64,000 nucleotides of DNA. Origin: Bacteroides sp. M10 (lineage in GTDB: Bacteria; Bacteroidota; Bacteroidia; Bacteroidales; Bacteroidaceae). The stretch lies in contig NZ_CP060488.1 in assembly GCF_014334015.1 (NCBI RefSeq), positions 5,476,501 to 5,540,500 of the forward strand. The letters run 5' to 3'. Both the position numbers and the translations under genes were made by a program. Below, in pieces: positions 34,576 through 42,828 of the stretch. The notes below the pieces were generated by a model. The model searched no databases and was not told the origin of the DNA. It was given only the letters and a program-made list of their open reading frames with translations. Numbering within the stretch: the stretch's first letter is position 1; every line of letters starts with the position of its first letter.

Positions 34576-35964
34576 ATGAGTAGACATATTATATATGCCA
34601 TTTCCAAAATTGGAATCATGGCAGCCATCATTATGGCCTGTTTATTTGCTCCCAGTGCTTATGCACAAGACACTGTAAAGTTATCAGAAGAGATAACAAT
34701 TGTAGAAGAAACTCCTGTTCTCAACAGCGGCAACACAGCTTGGCTTATCGTAGCCACCATTCTCGTTTTATTAATGAGTATTCCCGGTATCGCATTGTTC
34801 TATGGCGGATTGGTACGCCAGAAAAATATATTGAGTATCATCATGCAGACATTACTCATTGTCGGTGTAGTCAGTATATTATGGGTCGCTTTCGGCTATA
34901 GTTGGGCATTCGGTACCAGTTTTATGGAATCAGGCAATCCGTTGGGAGCCATTATAGGAGGATTCGACAAAGCATTCCTCCACGGAATCACCATCAATAC
35001 GTTAACAACCGGGGATATTCCCGAACTGACATTCGTCATGTTCCAATGTATGTTCGCCATCATCACGCCTGCACTTATCCTGGGAGCATTTGCCGAAAGA
35101 ATCAAATTCTCCGGATACATGGTATTTATTATCCTCTGGGTAATATTGGCTTACTTCCCGATGGCACATTGGGTATGGGGAGGCGGATTCCTTCAGCAAA
35201 TGGGAGCCATCGATTTTGCCGGTGGTACGGTAGTGCATATCAATGCCGGAATTTCAGCCCTTGTTATGGCGATCATGCTGGGGAAAAGAGAGGATTACCG
35301 GATCGGTCACCCGATTACTCCGCATAACATCACCTTCGTATTCATGGGAACGTCTTTCCTGTGGCTGGGATGGTTTGGATTCAATGCAGGAAGTGGCTTG
35401 GCCGCCGACGGACTTGCAGCCAACGCTTTCATGGTAACGCATATTGCCACAGCTGTTGCAGCAGTCACTTGGATGCTTATTGACTGGTTCTGCAATAAAA
35501 AACCGACAACGGTAGGTGCATGTACAGGCGCAGTGGCCGGATTGGTTGCCATTACCCCGGCAGCGGGCACGGTAGATTTATTGGGTGCTTTCTTTATCGG
35601 TCTGATTACTCCGGTTATCTGCTTTTTCATGGTAGCGGTAGTGAAGCCCAAATTCAAATACGACGACGCACTCGACGCGTTCGGGGTACACGGAATCGGT
35701 GGTATCGTAGGTTCTATCCTTACCGGAGTCTTTGCCACTCAATATATCACTGGTGAAGGCGGCGTAGAAGGAGCTCTTTATGGTGACTGGCATCAGTTGT
35801 GGGTGCAGATTGTCGCAACAGTAGTCTCTATCTTATTCAGTGCAGTCATCACTTTTGTTCTTTACAAAATTGTGGATTCACTCATCGGTATCCGCGTCGA
35901 CAGACGGGTGGAAGAAGAGGGACTTGACATCTATGAACATGGAGAATCCGCATACAACAGTTAA
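34576..35964 (+). CDS. amtB: Ammonium transporter
   Basis: 462 residues. An N-terminal signal peptide (to SAYAQ, ~31) and about 11 membrane spans. IPGIALFYGGLVRQKNILS is the Amt signature; the two pore histidines lie in GGTVVHINAG and FGVHGIGGIVGS. It brings ammonium across the inner membrane at low external supply. It lies between the P-II and glutamine synthetase genes, so uptake, gating and fixation are encoded together. Confidence 0.96.
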   Translation: MSRHIIYAISKIGIMAAIIMACLFAPSAYAQDTVKLSEEITIVEETPVLNSGNTAWLIVATILVLLMSIPGIALFYGGLVRQKNILSIIMQTLLIVGVVSILWVAFGYSWAFGTSFMESGNPLGAIIGGFDKAFLHGITINTLTTGDIPELTFVMFQCMFAIITPALILGAFAERIKFSGYMVFIILWVILAYFPMAHWVWGGGFLQQMGAIDFAGGTVVHINAGISALVMAIMLGKREDYRIGHPITPHNITFVFMGTSFLWLGWFGFNAGSGLAADGLAANAFMVTHIATAVAAVTWMLIDWFCNKKPTTVGACTGAVAGLVAITPAAGTVDLLGAFFIGLITPVICFFMVAVVKPKFKYDDALDAFGVHGIGGIVGSILTGVFATQYITGEGGVEGALYGDWHQLWVQIVATVVSILFSAVITFVLYKIVDSLIGIRVDRRVEEEGLDIYEHGESAYNS

Positions 35965-36010
35965 AACAGAGAAACTCTAACATATTTAACAACAAATCAA
36001 ATCAGGTATT

Positions 36011-38200
36011 ATGTCAAAACTTAGATTCAGAGTAGTAGAGACAGCTTTCAAAAAGAAAGCTGTTGAGGTAGCAACCCCTGCCGAACGTCCTTCGGAATAC
36101 TTCGGCAAGTATGTATTCAACAAGGAAAAGATGTTCAAATACCTTCCCAGTAAGGTATACAATGCACTGATTGATGCAATTGACAATGGTGCTCCGCTAG
36201 ATCGCAGCATTGCCGACGAGGTAGCTGCCGGCATGAAAAAATGGGCTATCGAAATGGGTGTCACTCATTACACGCACTGGTTTGCACCGCTGACCGAGGG
36301 TACGGCAGAAAAGCACGATGCCTTCGTTGAACATGACGGCAAAGGTGGTATGATGGAAGAATTTACAGGTAAACTGCTCGTACAGCAGGAGCCGGATGCT
36401 TCTTCTTTCCCGAATGGCGGTATCCGTAATACATTCGAAGCTCGCGGATACAGCGCATGGGACCCCTCGTCACCTGCTTTCATCGTGGATGATACACTTT
36501 GCATCCCGACTGTATTTATCGCATATACCGGTGAAGCTCTTGACTATAAAGCTCCCTTACTGAAGGCATTGCGTGCTGTAGATAAAGCAGCCGTAGCCGT
36601 ATGTCAGTATTTTAATCCGGAAGTGAAAAAAGTAGTTGCTTACTTAGGATGGGAACAGGAATACTTCCTGGTAGACGAAGGATTGTATGCCGCACGTCCG
36701 GACTTACTAATGACCGGTCGTACTTTGATGGGACATGACAGTGCCAAAAACCAACAGTTGGAGGATCACTACTTCGGTGCTATCCCCACCCGCGTAGCCG
36801 CTTTCATGAAGGACCTTGAAATTGAAGCGTTAAAATTAGGTATTCCTGTTAAGACTCGTCACAACGAGGTTGCCCCGAACCAGTTCGAGTTGGCTCCTAT
36901 CTTTGAAGAGTGTAACCTTGCTAATGACCATAACTTACTGATTATGTCATTAATGCGTAAGGTAAGCCGCCGTCATGGTTTCCGTGTACTGCTTCATGAA
37001 AAGCCGTTCAAAGGTGTCAATGGTTCGGGTAAACACAACAACTGGTCTTTGGGCACTGATACAGGTATCTTATTGATGGGACCGGGTAAGACTCCGGAAG
37101 ACAATCTACGTTTTGTTACATTCGTTGTCAATACGTTGATGGCAGTTTATCATCATAACGGATTGCTGAAAGCTTCTATCTCCAGTGCTACCAACGCCCA
37201 CCGTCTGGGAGCGAATGAGGCACCTCCTGCAATTATCTCCTCTTTCCTTGGAAAACAGTTGTCGCAGGTATTGGATCATATCGAAAACAGTACGAAAGAT
37301 GATTTAATCAGCCTTAGCGGTAAACAGGGAATGAAGTTGGATATTCCGCAGATTCCTGAATTACTGATCGATAATACAGACCGTAACCGTACTTCTCCAT
37401 TTGCTTTCACAGGCAACCGCTTTGAGTTCCGTGCCGTAGGTTCCGAAGCAAACTGTGCTTCTGCCATGATTGCATTGAACTCGGCCGTAGCAAATCAATT
37501 GGTGAAGTTTAAGAAGGACGTGGATGCGTTGATTGAAAAGGGAGAACCCAAAGTTTCCGCCATTCTTGAAATCATCCGCGGATATATCAAAGAATGTAAA
37601 GCCATTCATTTCGACGGTAACGGTTACAGTGACGAATGGAAGAAAGAAGCTGCCCGTCGTGGACTGGATTGCGAAACCAGTGTTCCTGTTATCTTCGACA
37701 ATTACCTGAAACCGGAAACAATTGCCATGTTCGAAGCTACCGGTGTAATGACCAAGAAAGAACTGGAAGCCCGTAACGAGGTGAAATGGGAAACTTATAC
37801 GAAGAAGATTCAGATTGAGGCACGTGTATTGGGTGACTTGGCAATGAATCATATCATTCCGGTTGCCACTCAATACCAGACGGACTTAATTAATAATGTC
37901 TATAAGATGCAATCTCTTTTCCCGGCAGAAAAGGCTGCGAAATTGTCTGCTAAGAACCTGGAGCTTATTGAAGAGATTGCCGACCGTACAGCTTTCATCA
38001 AGGAGCATGTAGATGCAATGATTGAGGCTCGTAAGGTTGCAAACAAGATAGAAAGCGAACGGGAAAAAGCCATTGCCTACCACGACACGATTGTCCCGGC
38101 ACTGGAAGAAATCCGTTATCACATCGACAAGTTGGAACTGATTGTTGACAATCAGATGTGGACGCTTCCAAAATACAGGGAACTGTTATTTGTGAGATAG
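36011..38200 (+). CDS. glnN: Glutamine synthetase type III
   Basis: 729 residues, the large GSIII form typical of Bacteroidetes. Signatures: THYTHWFAPLTEGTAEKHDAF near residue 88 (in part), WEQEYFLVD, KTRHNEVAPNQFELAPIFE, GVNGSGKHNNWSLG (ATP/glutamate binding) and NRTSPFAFTGNRFEFR. It makes glutamine from glutamate and ammonia with ATP. 46 bp after amtB and followed by a strong terminator, so it closes this transcription unit. Confidence 0.97.
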   Translation: MSKLRFRVVETAFKKKAVEVATPAERPSEYFGKYVFNKEKMFKYLPSKVYNALIDAIDNGAPLDRSIADEVAAGMKKWAIEMGVTHYTHWFAPLTEGTAEKHDAFVEHDGKGGMMEEFTGKLLVQQEPDASSFPNGGIRNTFEARGYSAWDPSSPAFIVDDTLCIPTVFIAYTGEALDYKAPLLKALRAVDKAAVAVCQYFNPEVKKVVAYLGWEQEYFLVDEGLYAARPDLLMTGRTLMGHDSAKNQQLEDHYFGAIPTRVAAFMKDLEIEALKLGIPVKTRHNEVAPNQFELAPIFEECNLANDHNLLIMSLMRKVSRRHGFRVLLHEKPFKGVNGSGKHNNWSLGTDTGILLMGPGKTPEDNLRFVTFVVNTLMAVYHHNGLLKASISSATNAHRLGANEAPPAIISSFLGKQLSQVLDHIENSTKDDLISLSGKQGMKLDIPQIPELLIDNTDRNRTSPFAFTGNRFEFRAVGSEANCASAMIALNSAVANQLVKFKKDVDALIEKGEPKVSAILEIIRGYIKECKAIHFDGNGYSDEWKKEAARRGLDCETSVPVIFDNYLKPETIAMFEATGVMTKKELEARNEVKWETYTKKIQIEARVLGDLAMNHIIPVATQYQTDLINNVYKMQSLFPAEKAAKLSAKNLELIEEIADRTAFIKEHVDAMIEARKVANKIESEREKAIAYHDTIVPALEEIRYHIDKLELIVDNQMWTLPKYRELLFVR

Positions 38201-38246
38201 AAAAAAAATTATCTATTTCTTTTGTTGGTTGTTTTAAGTTTGCGGG

Positions 38247-38280
38247 GAGGGGTGCTGTGAAGCAGTCCTCTTCTTTTTTT
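38247..38280 (+). terminator. Terminator after glnN
   Basis: GAGG-GG-TGCT / AGCA-GT-CCTC stem (38247-38270) with a GTGA tetraloop, followed by TTCTTTTTTTT. Clear intrinsic terminator between two convergent genes. Confidence 0.88.
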
Positions 38281-38858
38281 TATTCGATAATCTTTGCGTC
38301 TTCAATATCATCATCGTCATGCATAACCGGAGCCTTCGGGCGGCGACGGGCAAACTTGAACCAGTTTATCAATTCGGAAAGAGAATAAACCAAACTGCTG
38401 ATACCAATAATTATAAATGCAGTATTACGCGCTCCTGTCGGATTGAACAAAGCGATAATACCCGCAATAAGAATCAGCGAAGGAATCAGATAAAAAGCTC
38501 CCGGAACGGGCATCCACCGACGAGCCATCGACAAAGAAGCAATCTGTTGCACTCCTCCCATAATCAGGATAAATCCCAATAAAAACATCAGGACGTCTGC
38601 AAAGAATTCAGGCATCACAATCAGCCAAAGTCCGAATAATAAGCTACCGATTCCTTCTATCGGAAAACGGGGAGCTGCTTCACCTTCCGGTCTTTTCCGG
38701 CCGAAATAGCCAAAAAGGCTGATAACACCGGGAATCAAGAAGGCAACACCTACCGTAATGACAATATAACTGGCAGCCGCATTGGGCCAAATCACGAGTA
38801 CCAATCCAATCACAAGTGCGAAGAGAATGCGAATAAGGGAATAATTCATTGTTTTCAT
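38280..38858 (-). CDS. HdeD/DUF308-family membrane protein
   Basis: 192 residues from the ATG at 38858 (MKTMNYSLIRILFALVIGLV). An upstream in-frame ATG at 38945 would add 29 residues that do not look like a membrane-protein start. About six hydrophobic segments in three pairs, each with a short G/P-rich turn, match the DUF308 repeat of HdeD proteins, linked to acid stress in enterobacteria. The C-terminus is acidic (MHDDDDIEDAK). Function here unknown. Confidence 0.8.
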   Translation of the reverse strand: MKTMNYSLIRILFALVIGLVLVIWPNAAASYIVITVGVAFLIPGVISLFGYFGRKRPEGEAAPRFPIEGIGSLLFGLWLIVMPEFFADVLMFLLGFILIMGGVQQIASLSMARRWMPVPGAFYLIPSLILIAGIIALFNPTGARNTAFIIIGISSLVYSLSELINWFKFARRRPKAPVMHDDDDIEDAKIIE

Positions 38859-38994
38859 AAATTCTATATTTTTTAACCGAGTCTGTTCCAATACTTTTGC
38901 GAATATAAGTGTTTCTACTGATATATAAAAATAACAAATAAACATTGTAATAAGTTCGTAATAATATCGTTATGACGATTACATCTCACATTGA

Positions 38995-39002
38995 TATTTT
39001 TG
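38995..39002 (+). promoter_or_regulatory. Candidate ppk -7 promoter box
   Basis: TATTTTTG fits TAnnTTTG. Its predicted start (~39009) lies after an alternative upstream ATG at 38972, which supports the internal ATG at 39032 as the real ppk start. Confidence 0.5.
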
Positions 39003-39031
39003 CAGAAATTTTAAACAGTTCCTTTTTCACA

Positions 39032-41101
39032 ATGAAACAAAGCGAAATAAAAAAGAAATACCCTTATGTAGAGCGTGACATCAGTTGGATGTACTTCAAC
39101 CAACGTATTCTGCTAGAAGCCGCCCGTCCAGAAGTGCCACTGCTGGAACGACTCACTTTTCTTGGCATCTATTCAAATAACCTGGATGAATTCTTCCGTG
39201 TCCGTGTAGCGACTCTGAACCGGATCGTAGAATATGCCGATAAAAACATACAAGCAGAACAAGAAACCGCCGCCTGCACTCTGAAACAAATAGGAAAGCT
39301 GCACAATCGTTACTACAAGCAGTTTGAGGAGATATTCGCTTCCATTATGGAGGAATTGAAGAAAGAGAATATCTACGTCATCAAAGATGCGGAAATGACG
39401 GACGAACAGAAAGCATTCGTCACTTCTTTCTATCGCAACAAACTGAATGGTTCTACCAATCCGCTTTTCCTCAATGGAACCCGCTCGCTGGACGATCAGA
39501 CAGATGAGGATATTTACCTTGCCATCCGTCTGCTGCGCAAAGATGAAACGGGAAAGATAAAGGAGAAAGACTATGCAGTGATTGAACTGCCGACCGGAGA
39601 CTTCGGCCGTTTTATTCAATTACCTGATTCGGATGGAAAAACATATCTCATGTTTCTTGATGACGTGATCCGCTATTGTTTGCCGATGATTTTTGTTGGC
39701 ATGAAGTACACAGATTATGAGGCGTACACTTTCAAATTCACTAAAGACGCCGAAATGGAAATTGACAGTGATCTGCGGACAGGGGTACTTCAGAAGATTT
39801 CCAAAGGTGTGAAAAGCCGGAAGAAAGGGGAACCGATCCGTTTCGTCTATGACGAACAAATTCCTAAAGACTTGCTGAAAAAGTTGACCGGCCGCCTGAA
39901 CGTGGATAAGAATGACACGCGTGTAGCCGGAGGACGCTATCACAATTTCAAGGATTTGATGAAATTTCCGGTTTGCGGTCATCATGAACTGAAATATCCT
40001 GTTTGGGAACCTATCTTCAAGCCTGAACTGAATGGCATGGAAAGTCTGCTCACTTTGATTCGTCGGAAAGATCGTTCCTTACATTATCCTTATCATAGTT
40101 TCGATACTTTCATCCGTGTGTTGCGAGAAGCCGCTATCAGTAAAGAAGTAAAAAGTATCAAGATGACGCTTTATCGCTTGGCTAAAGAGTCCAAAGTGAT
40201 AAAAGCTTTAATCTGTGCAGCCAGAAACGGGAAAAAAGTCACAGTAGTAATCGAACTGTTGGCACGTTTTGATGAAGCGTCTAATATCAACTGGAGCAAG
40301 AAAATGCAGGATGCGGGGATTCATGTTATTTTCGGAGTAGAGGGTTTGAAAATCCATTCTAAATTGCTGTATATCGGTACTCGGCACGGAGATATCGCCT
40401 GCATCAGTACAGGAAATTTCCATGAAGGAAATGCACGCATGTATACTGACTATACCATTATGACTGCTCACCGTCCCATTGTCCGGGAAGTCAATGCCGT
40501 ATTCGATTTTATCGAAAAGCCTTATACTCCTGTTGATTTCAAAGAATTGCTCGTTTCTCCCAATGATATGCGTAAACGATTCATTGCGCTTATCAACAAA
40601 GAGATAAAAAATAAGGAACAGGGAAAAGAGGCTTATATCCTTGCTAAAGTAAATCATATTACTGACCGTGCACTTGTTGAAAAGCTATACGAAGCCTCAA
40701 CAGCGGGTGTTCAAGTGGAACTGGTAGTACGCGGTAACTGTTCTTTAGTGACAGGCGTTCCGGGTATCAGCGAGAATATACACATCAATGGTATTATCGA
40801 CCGTTATCTCGAACATTCGCGCATTTTCATCTTCGCCAATGGTGGAGAAGAAAAATACTACATTGGTTCTGCCGACTGGATGCCTCGCAACCTGGATAAT
40901 CGTATTGAGGTGGCGGCACCGGTCTATGATAAAGAAATTCAGGCAGATTTAAAACGAATTGTCTGCTACGGATTCCGGGATACGGCAAAAGGAAGAATTG
41001 TAGATGGTACAGGTGAGAACCGGGAAAAAGAACGGGAAGAAAACAGTGTCCCATTCCGCTCACAAGAAGAATTATATAACGAATACAAGAATACATTATG
41101 A
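39032..41101 (+). CDS. ppk1: Polyphosphate kinase 1
   Basis: 689 residues from MKQSEIKKKYPYVERDISWM; an earlier in-frame ATG at 38972 is rejected because the likely promoter lies between. YVERDISWMYFNQRIL and SNNLDEFFRVRVATL are PPK1 N-terminal signatures. The catalytic His is in GLKIHSKLLYIG, with STGNFHEGNARMYTDYTIM in part and IDRYLEHSRIFIFANGG later. It polymerises ATP gamma-phosphate into polyphosphate. The next gene (Ppx/GppA) overlaps it by 4 bp, pairing synthesis with breakdown. Confidence 0.95.
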   Translation: MKQSEIKKKYPYVERDISWMYFNQRILLEAARPEVPLLERLTFLGIYSNNLDEFFRVRVATLNRIVEYADKNIQAEQETAACTLKQIGKLHNRYYKQFEEIFASIMEELKKENIYVIKDAEMTDEQKAFVTSFYRNKLNGSTNPLFLNGTRSLDDQTDEDIYLAIRLLRKDETGKIKEKDYAVIELPTGDFGRFIQLPDSDGKTYLMFLDDVIRYCLPMIFVGMKYTDYEAYTFKFTKDAEMEIDSDLRTGVLQKISKGVKSRKKGEPIRFVYDEQIPKDLLKKLTGRLNVDKNDTRVAGGRYHNFKDLMKFPVCGHHELKYPVWEPIFKPELNGMESLLTLIRRKDRSLHYPYHSFDTFIRVLREAAISKEVKSIKMTLYRLAKESKVIKALICAARNGKKVTVVIELLARFDEASNINWSKKMQDAGIHVIFGVEGLKIHSKLLYIGTRHGDIACISTGNFHEGNARMYTDYTIMTAHRPIVREVNAVFDFIEKPYTPVDFKELLVSPNDMRKRFIALINKEIKNKEQGKEAYILAKVNHITDRALVEKLYEASTAGVQVELVVRGNCSLVTGVPGISENIHINGIIDRYLEHSRIFIFANGGEEKYYIGSADWMPRNLDNRIEVAAPVYDKEIQADLKRIVCYGFRDTAKGRIVDGTGENREKEREENSVPFRSQEELYNEYKNTL

Positions 41102-42021
41102 TAAGTATGAAAAAAGTTAATTATGCAGCAATAGATATAGGCTCTAATGCGGTACGACTGCTGATAAAATGTGTAAACGAGGAGAATGCGCCCGAATTAA
41201 TGAGTAAGGTGCAGCTCATCCGTATTCCGTTACGGTTGGGAGAAGACGCCTTTACTGTGGGGGTTATCTCTGCAGAAAAAGAGAAGAAACTGATTCGGCT
41301 GATGAAAGCCTACAAACAATTAATGAAGATATATGATGTGGTAGACTATCGTGCGTGTGCCACCTCTGCCATGCGTGATGCACGTAATGGTAAGGATATC
41401 GTTCAGCAGATCGTCAAAAAGACGGGTATCCGTGTAGAAATCATCGACGGGCAGGAAGAAGCGTATATTGTTTACGACAATCATATCGAACAGTTATTTG
41501 CTTCAGGGCAAAATTACCTGTATGCAGATGTGGGAGGTGGTAGTACGGAAATCAATCTTATCAGCAACGGTGAACTGAAAAATTCCCGTTCATATAATAT
41601 AGGTACGGTACGTATGCTTAGCGGCATGGTAAAGGAAGAAGAAAAGGAAGCTTTGCGCACTGATCTGATAGGGCTTGCCACAGAGTATGCCCCTATCAGT
41701 ATCATCGGTTCGGGAGGAAATATTAATAAGTTATTTCGTTTAGCGGACAAGAAAGATAAAAAAGCGTCTCTCCTACCCATCGAATCACTGCAAGATATAT
41801 ATGAAACATTGAAAGCCCTCTCTACCGAACAACGTATTAAGCAATATAAGTTGAAACCGGACCGGGCCGATGTTATTGTTCCTGCTGCAGAAATATTTCT
41901 CGAGATAGCTACTCATGTAAAAGCTACCGGAATTATTGTACCTACCATCGGACTGTCCGACGGTATTATAGATAGCTTATACACGCAAAACATGAACAGG
42001 TCTGATTCTCCGCAATCTTGA
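41098..42021 (+). CDS. Ppx/GppA family exopolyphosphatase/phosphatase
   Basis: 307 residues, matching the two-lobe ASKHA phosphatase core without the C-terminal HD-like extension of E. coli Ppx. YAAIDIGSNAVRLLI is the first phosphate motif, CATSAMRDARNG and YADVGGGSTEINLI the next, and IIGSGGNINKL lies further on. It could degrade polyphosphate or pppGpp. It starts in an ATGA overlap with the ppk stop, implying translational coupling, and ends 15 bp before a strong bidirectional terminator. Confidence 0.9.
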   Translation: MISMKKVNYAAIDIGSNAVRLLIKCVNEENAPELMSKVQLIRIPLRLGEDAFTVGVISAEKEKKLIRLMKAYKQLMKIYDVVDYRACATSAMRDARNGKDIVQQIVKKTGIRVEIIDGQEEAYIVYDNHIEQLFASGQNYLYADVGGGSTEINLISNGELKNSRSYNIGTVRMLSGMVKEEEKEALRTDLIGLATEYAPISIIGSGGNINKLFRLADKKDKKASLLPIESLQDIYETLKALSTEQRIKQYKLKPDRADVIVPAAEIFLEIATHVKATGIIVPTIGLSDGIIDSLYTQNMNRSDSPQS

Positions 42022-42036
42022 TGAATGAATATATAA

Positions 42037-42083
42037 AAAAACTCCTGATACCAGTATATCCAGACTTAGTATCGGGAGTTTTT
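42037..42083. terminator. Bidirectional terminator after ppx
   Basis: 15-bp arms (42037-42051 and 42069-42083) pair with a single T-G type mismatch. A-run on the left and T-run on the right make it active in both directions. Confidence 0.88.
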
Positions 42084-42137
42084 GTCTCATCTTGCTATAA
42101 TGTATAGATTCATCTTTAAAAGAGTTAGGTATTCGGA

Positions 42138-42171
42138 TTTTGTTCTTTATATTTGTGCAACTATATATTTG
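42138..42171 (+). promoter_or_regulatory. Acetyltransferase gene promoter
   Basis: TTTTG (42138-42142), 21-nt spacer, TATATTTG (42164-42171). The start would fall at about the ATG (42179), implying a nearly leaderless mRNA. A second -7-like TATATTTG at 42148-42155 lacks a good -33. Confidence 0.55.
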
Positions 42172-42178
42172 AAACAAT

Positions 42179-42826
42179 ATGGATATAAAACTTAGAATTG
42201 AGCAATCTTCGGATTATCATGAAACCGAAAACATTACACGGGAAGCATTCTGGAATCATTATTCTCCGGGATGTGACGAACATTACCTCCTTCATATTAT
42301 GCGTAACCATCCTAAGTTTGTGCCGGAGCTCGATATTGTTGCAGAACATAATAACAAGATTGTCGGTAATGTTGTCTGCCTCAAATCATTTATCATGGCA
42401 GATGACGGTAACCAATATGAGGTTTTGAGCTTGGGTCCCATTTCTGTTCTCCCCGAATACCAACAGCAGGGTATCGGAGGAAAAATGATTGCACTTACCA
42501 AAAAATTAGCTTCCGAAATGGGATTTCGTGCTATTTTACTTTGTGGTGACCCGGATTATTATCTCCGACAAGGATTCATTCCTGCCGAAACATTAGGGAT
42601 TCGCACTGAAGATAATATGTATGCTACTGCTCTTCATGTTTGTGAATTATATGATAATGCTTTAGCCAATGCAAAAGGCCGCTATATAGAAGATGAAATA
42701 TATCAGATTGATAAATCTGCTGCTAATGAGTTCGACAAACAATTTCCTCCAAAAGAAGTTGAGGTTGGAACTCCGTCACAAAAACGATTTAATCTGCTGG
42801 TAGTAATGAGAAGAAAAGCGATTTAA
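42179..42826 (+). CDS. GNAT family N-acetyltransferase
   Basis: 215 residues. The acetyl-CoA motif A reads SLGPISVLPEYQQQGIGGKM (Q-x-x-G-x-G), followed by AILLCGDPDYYLRQGF, the pattern of small-molecule N-acetyltransferases. EREA-like residues near the N-terminus (NITREAFWNHY) also fit. The C-terminal ~50 residues are more variable. Substrate unknown. It ends only 2 bp from the convergent GH3 stop. Confidence 0.88.
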   Translation: MDIKLRIEQSSDYHETENITREAFWNHYSPGCDEHYLLHIMRNHPKFVPELDIVAEHNNKIVGNVVCLKSFIMADDGNQYEVLSLGPISVLPEYQQQGIGGKMIALTKKLASEMGFRAILLCGDPDYYLRQGFIPAETLGIRTEDNMYATALHVCELYDNALANAKGRYIEDEIYQIDKSAANEFDKQFPPKEVEVGTPSQKRFNLLVVMRRKAI

Positions 42827-42828
42827 GG

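Noticed and set aside
38972..39031. Upstream ATG for ppk1
   Set aside because: A TATTTTTG promoter box lies between it and the conserved start at 39032.
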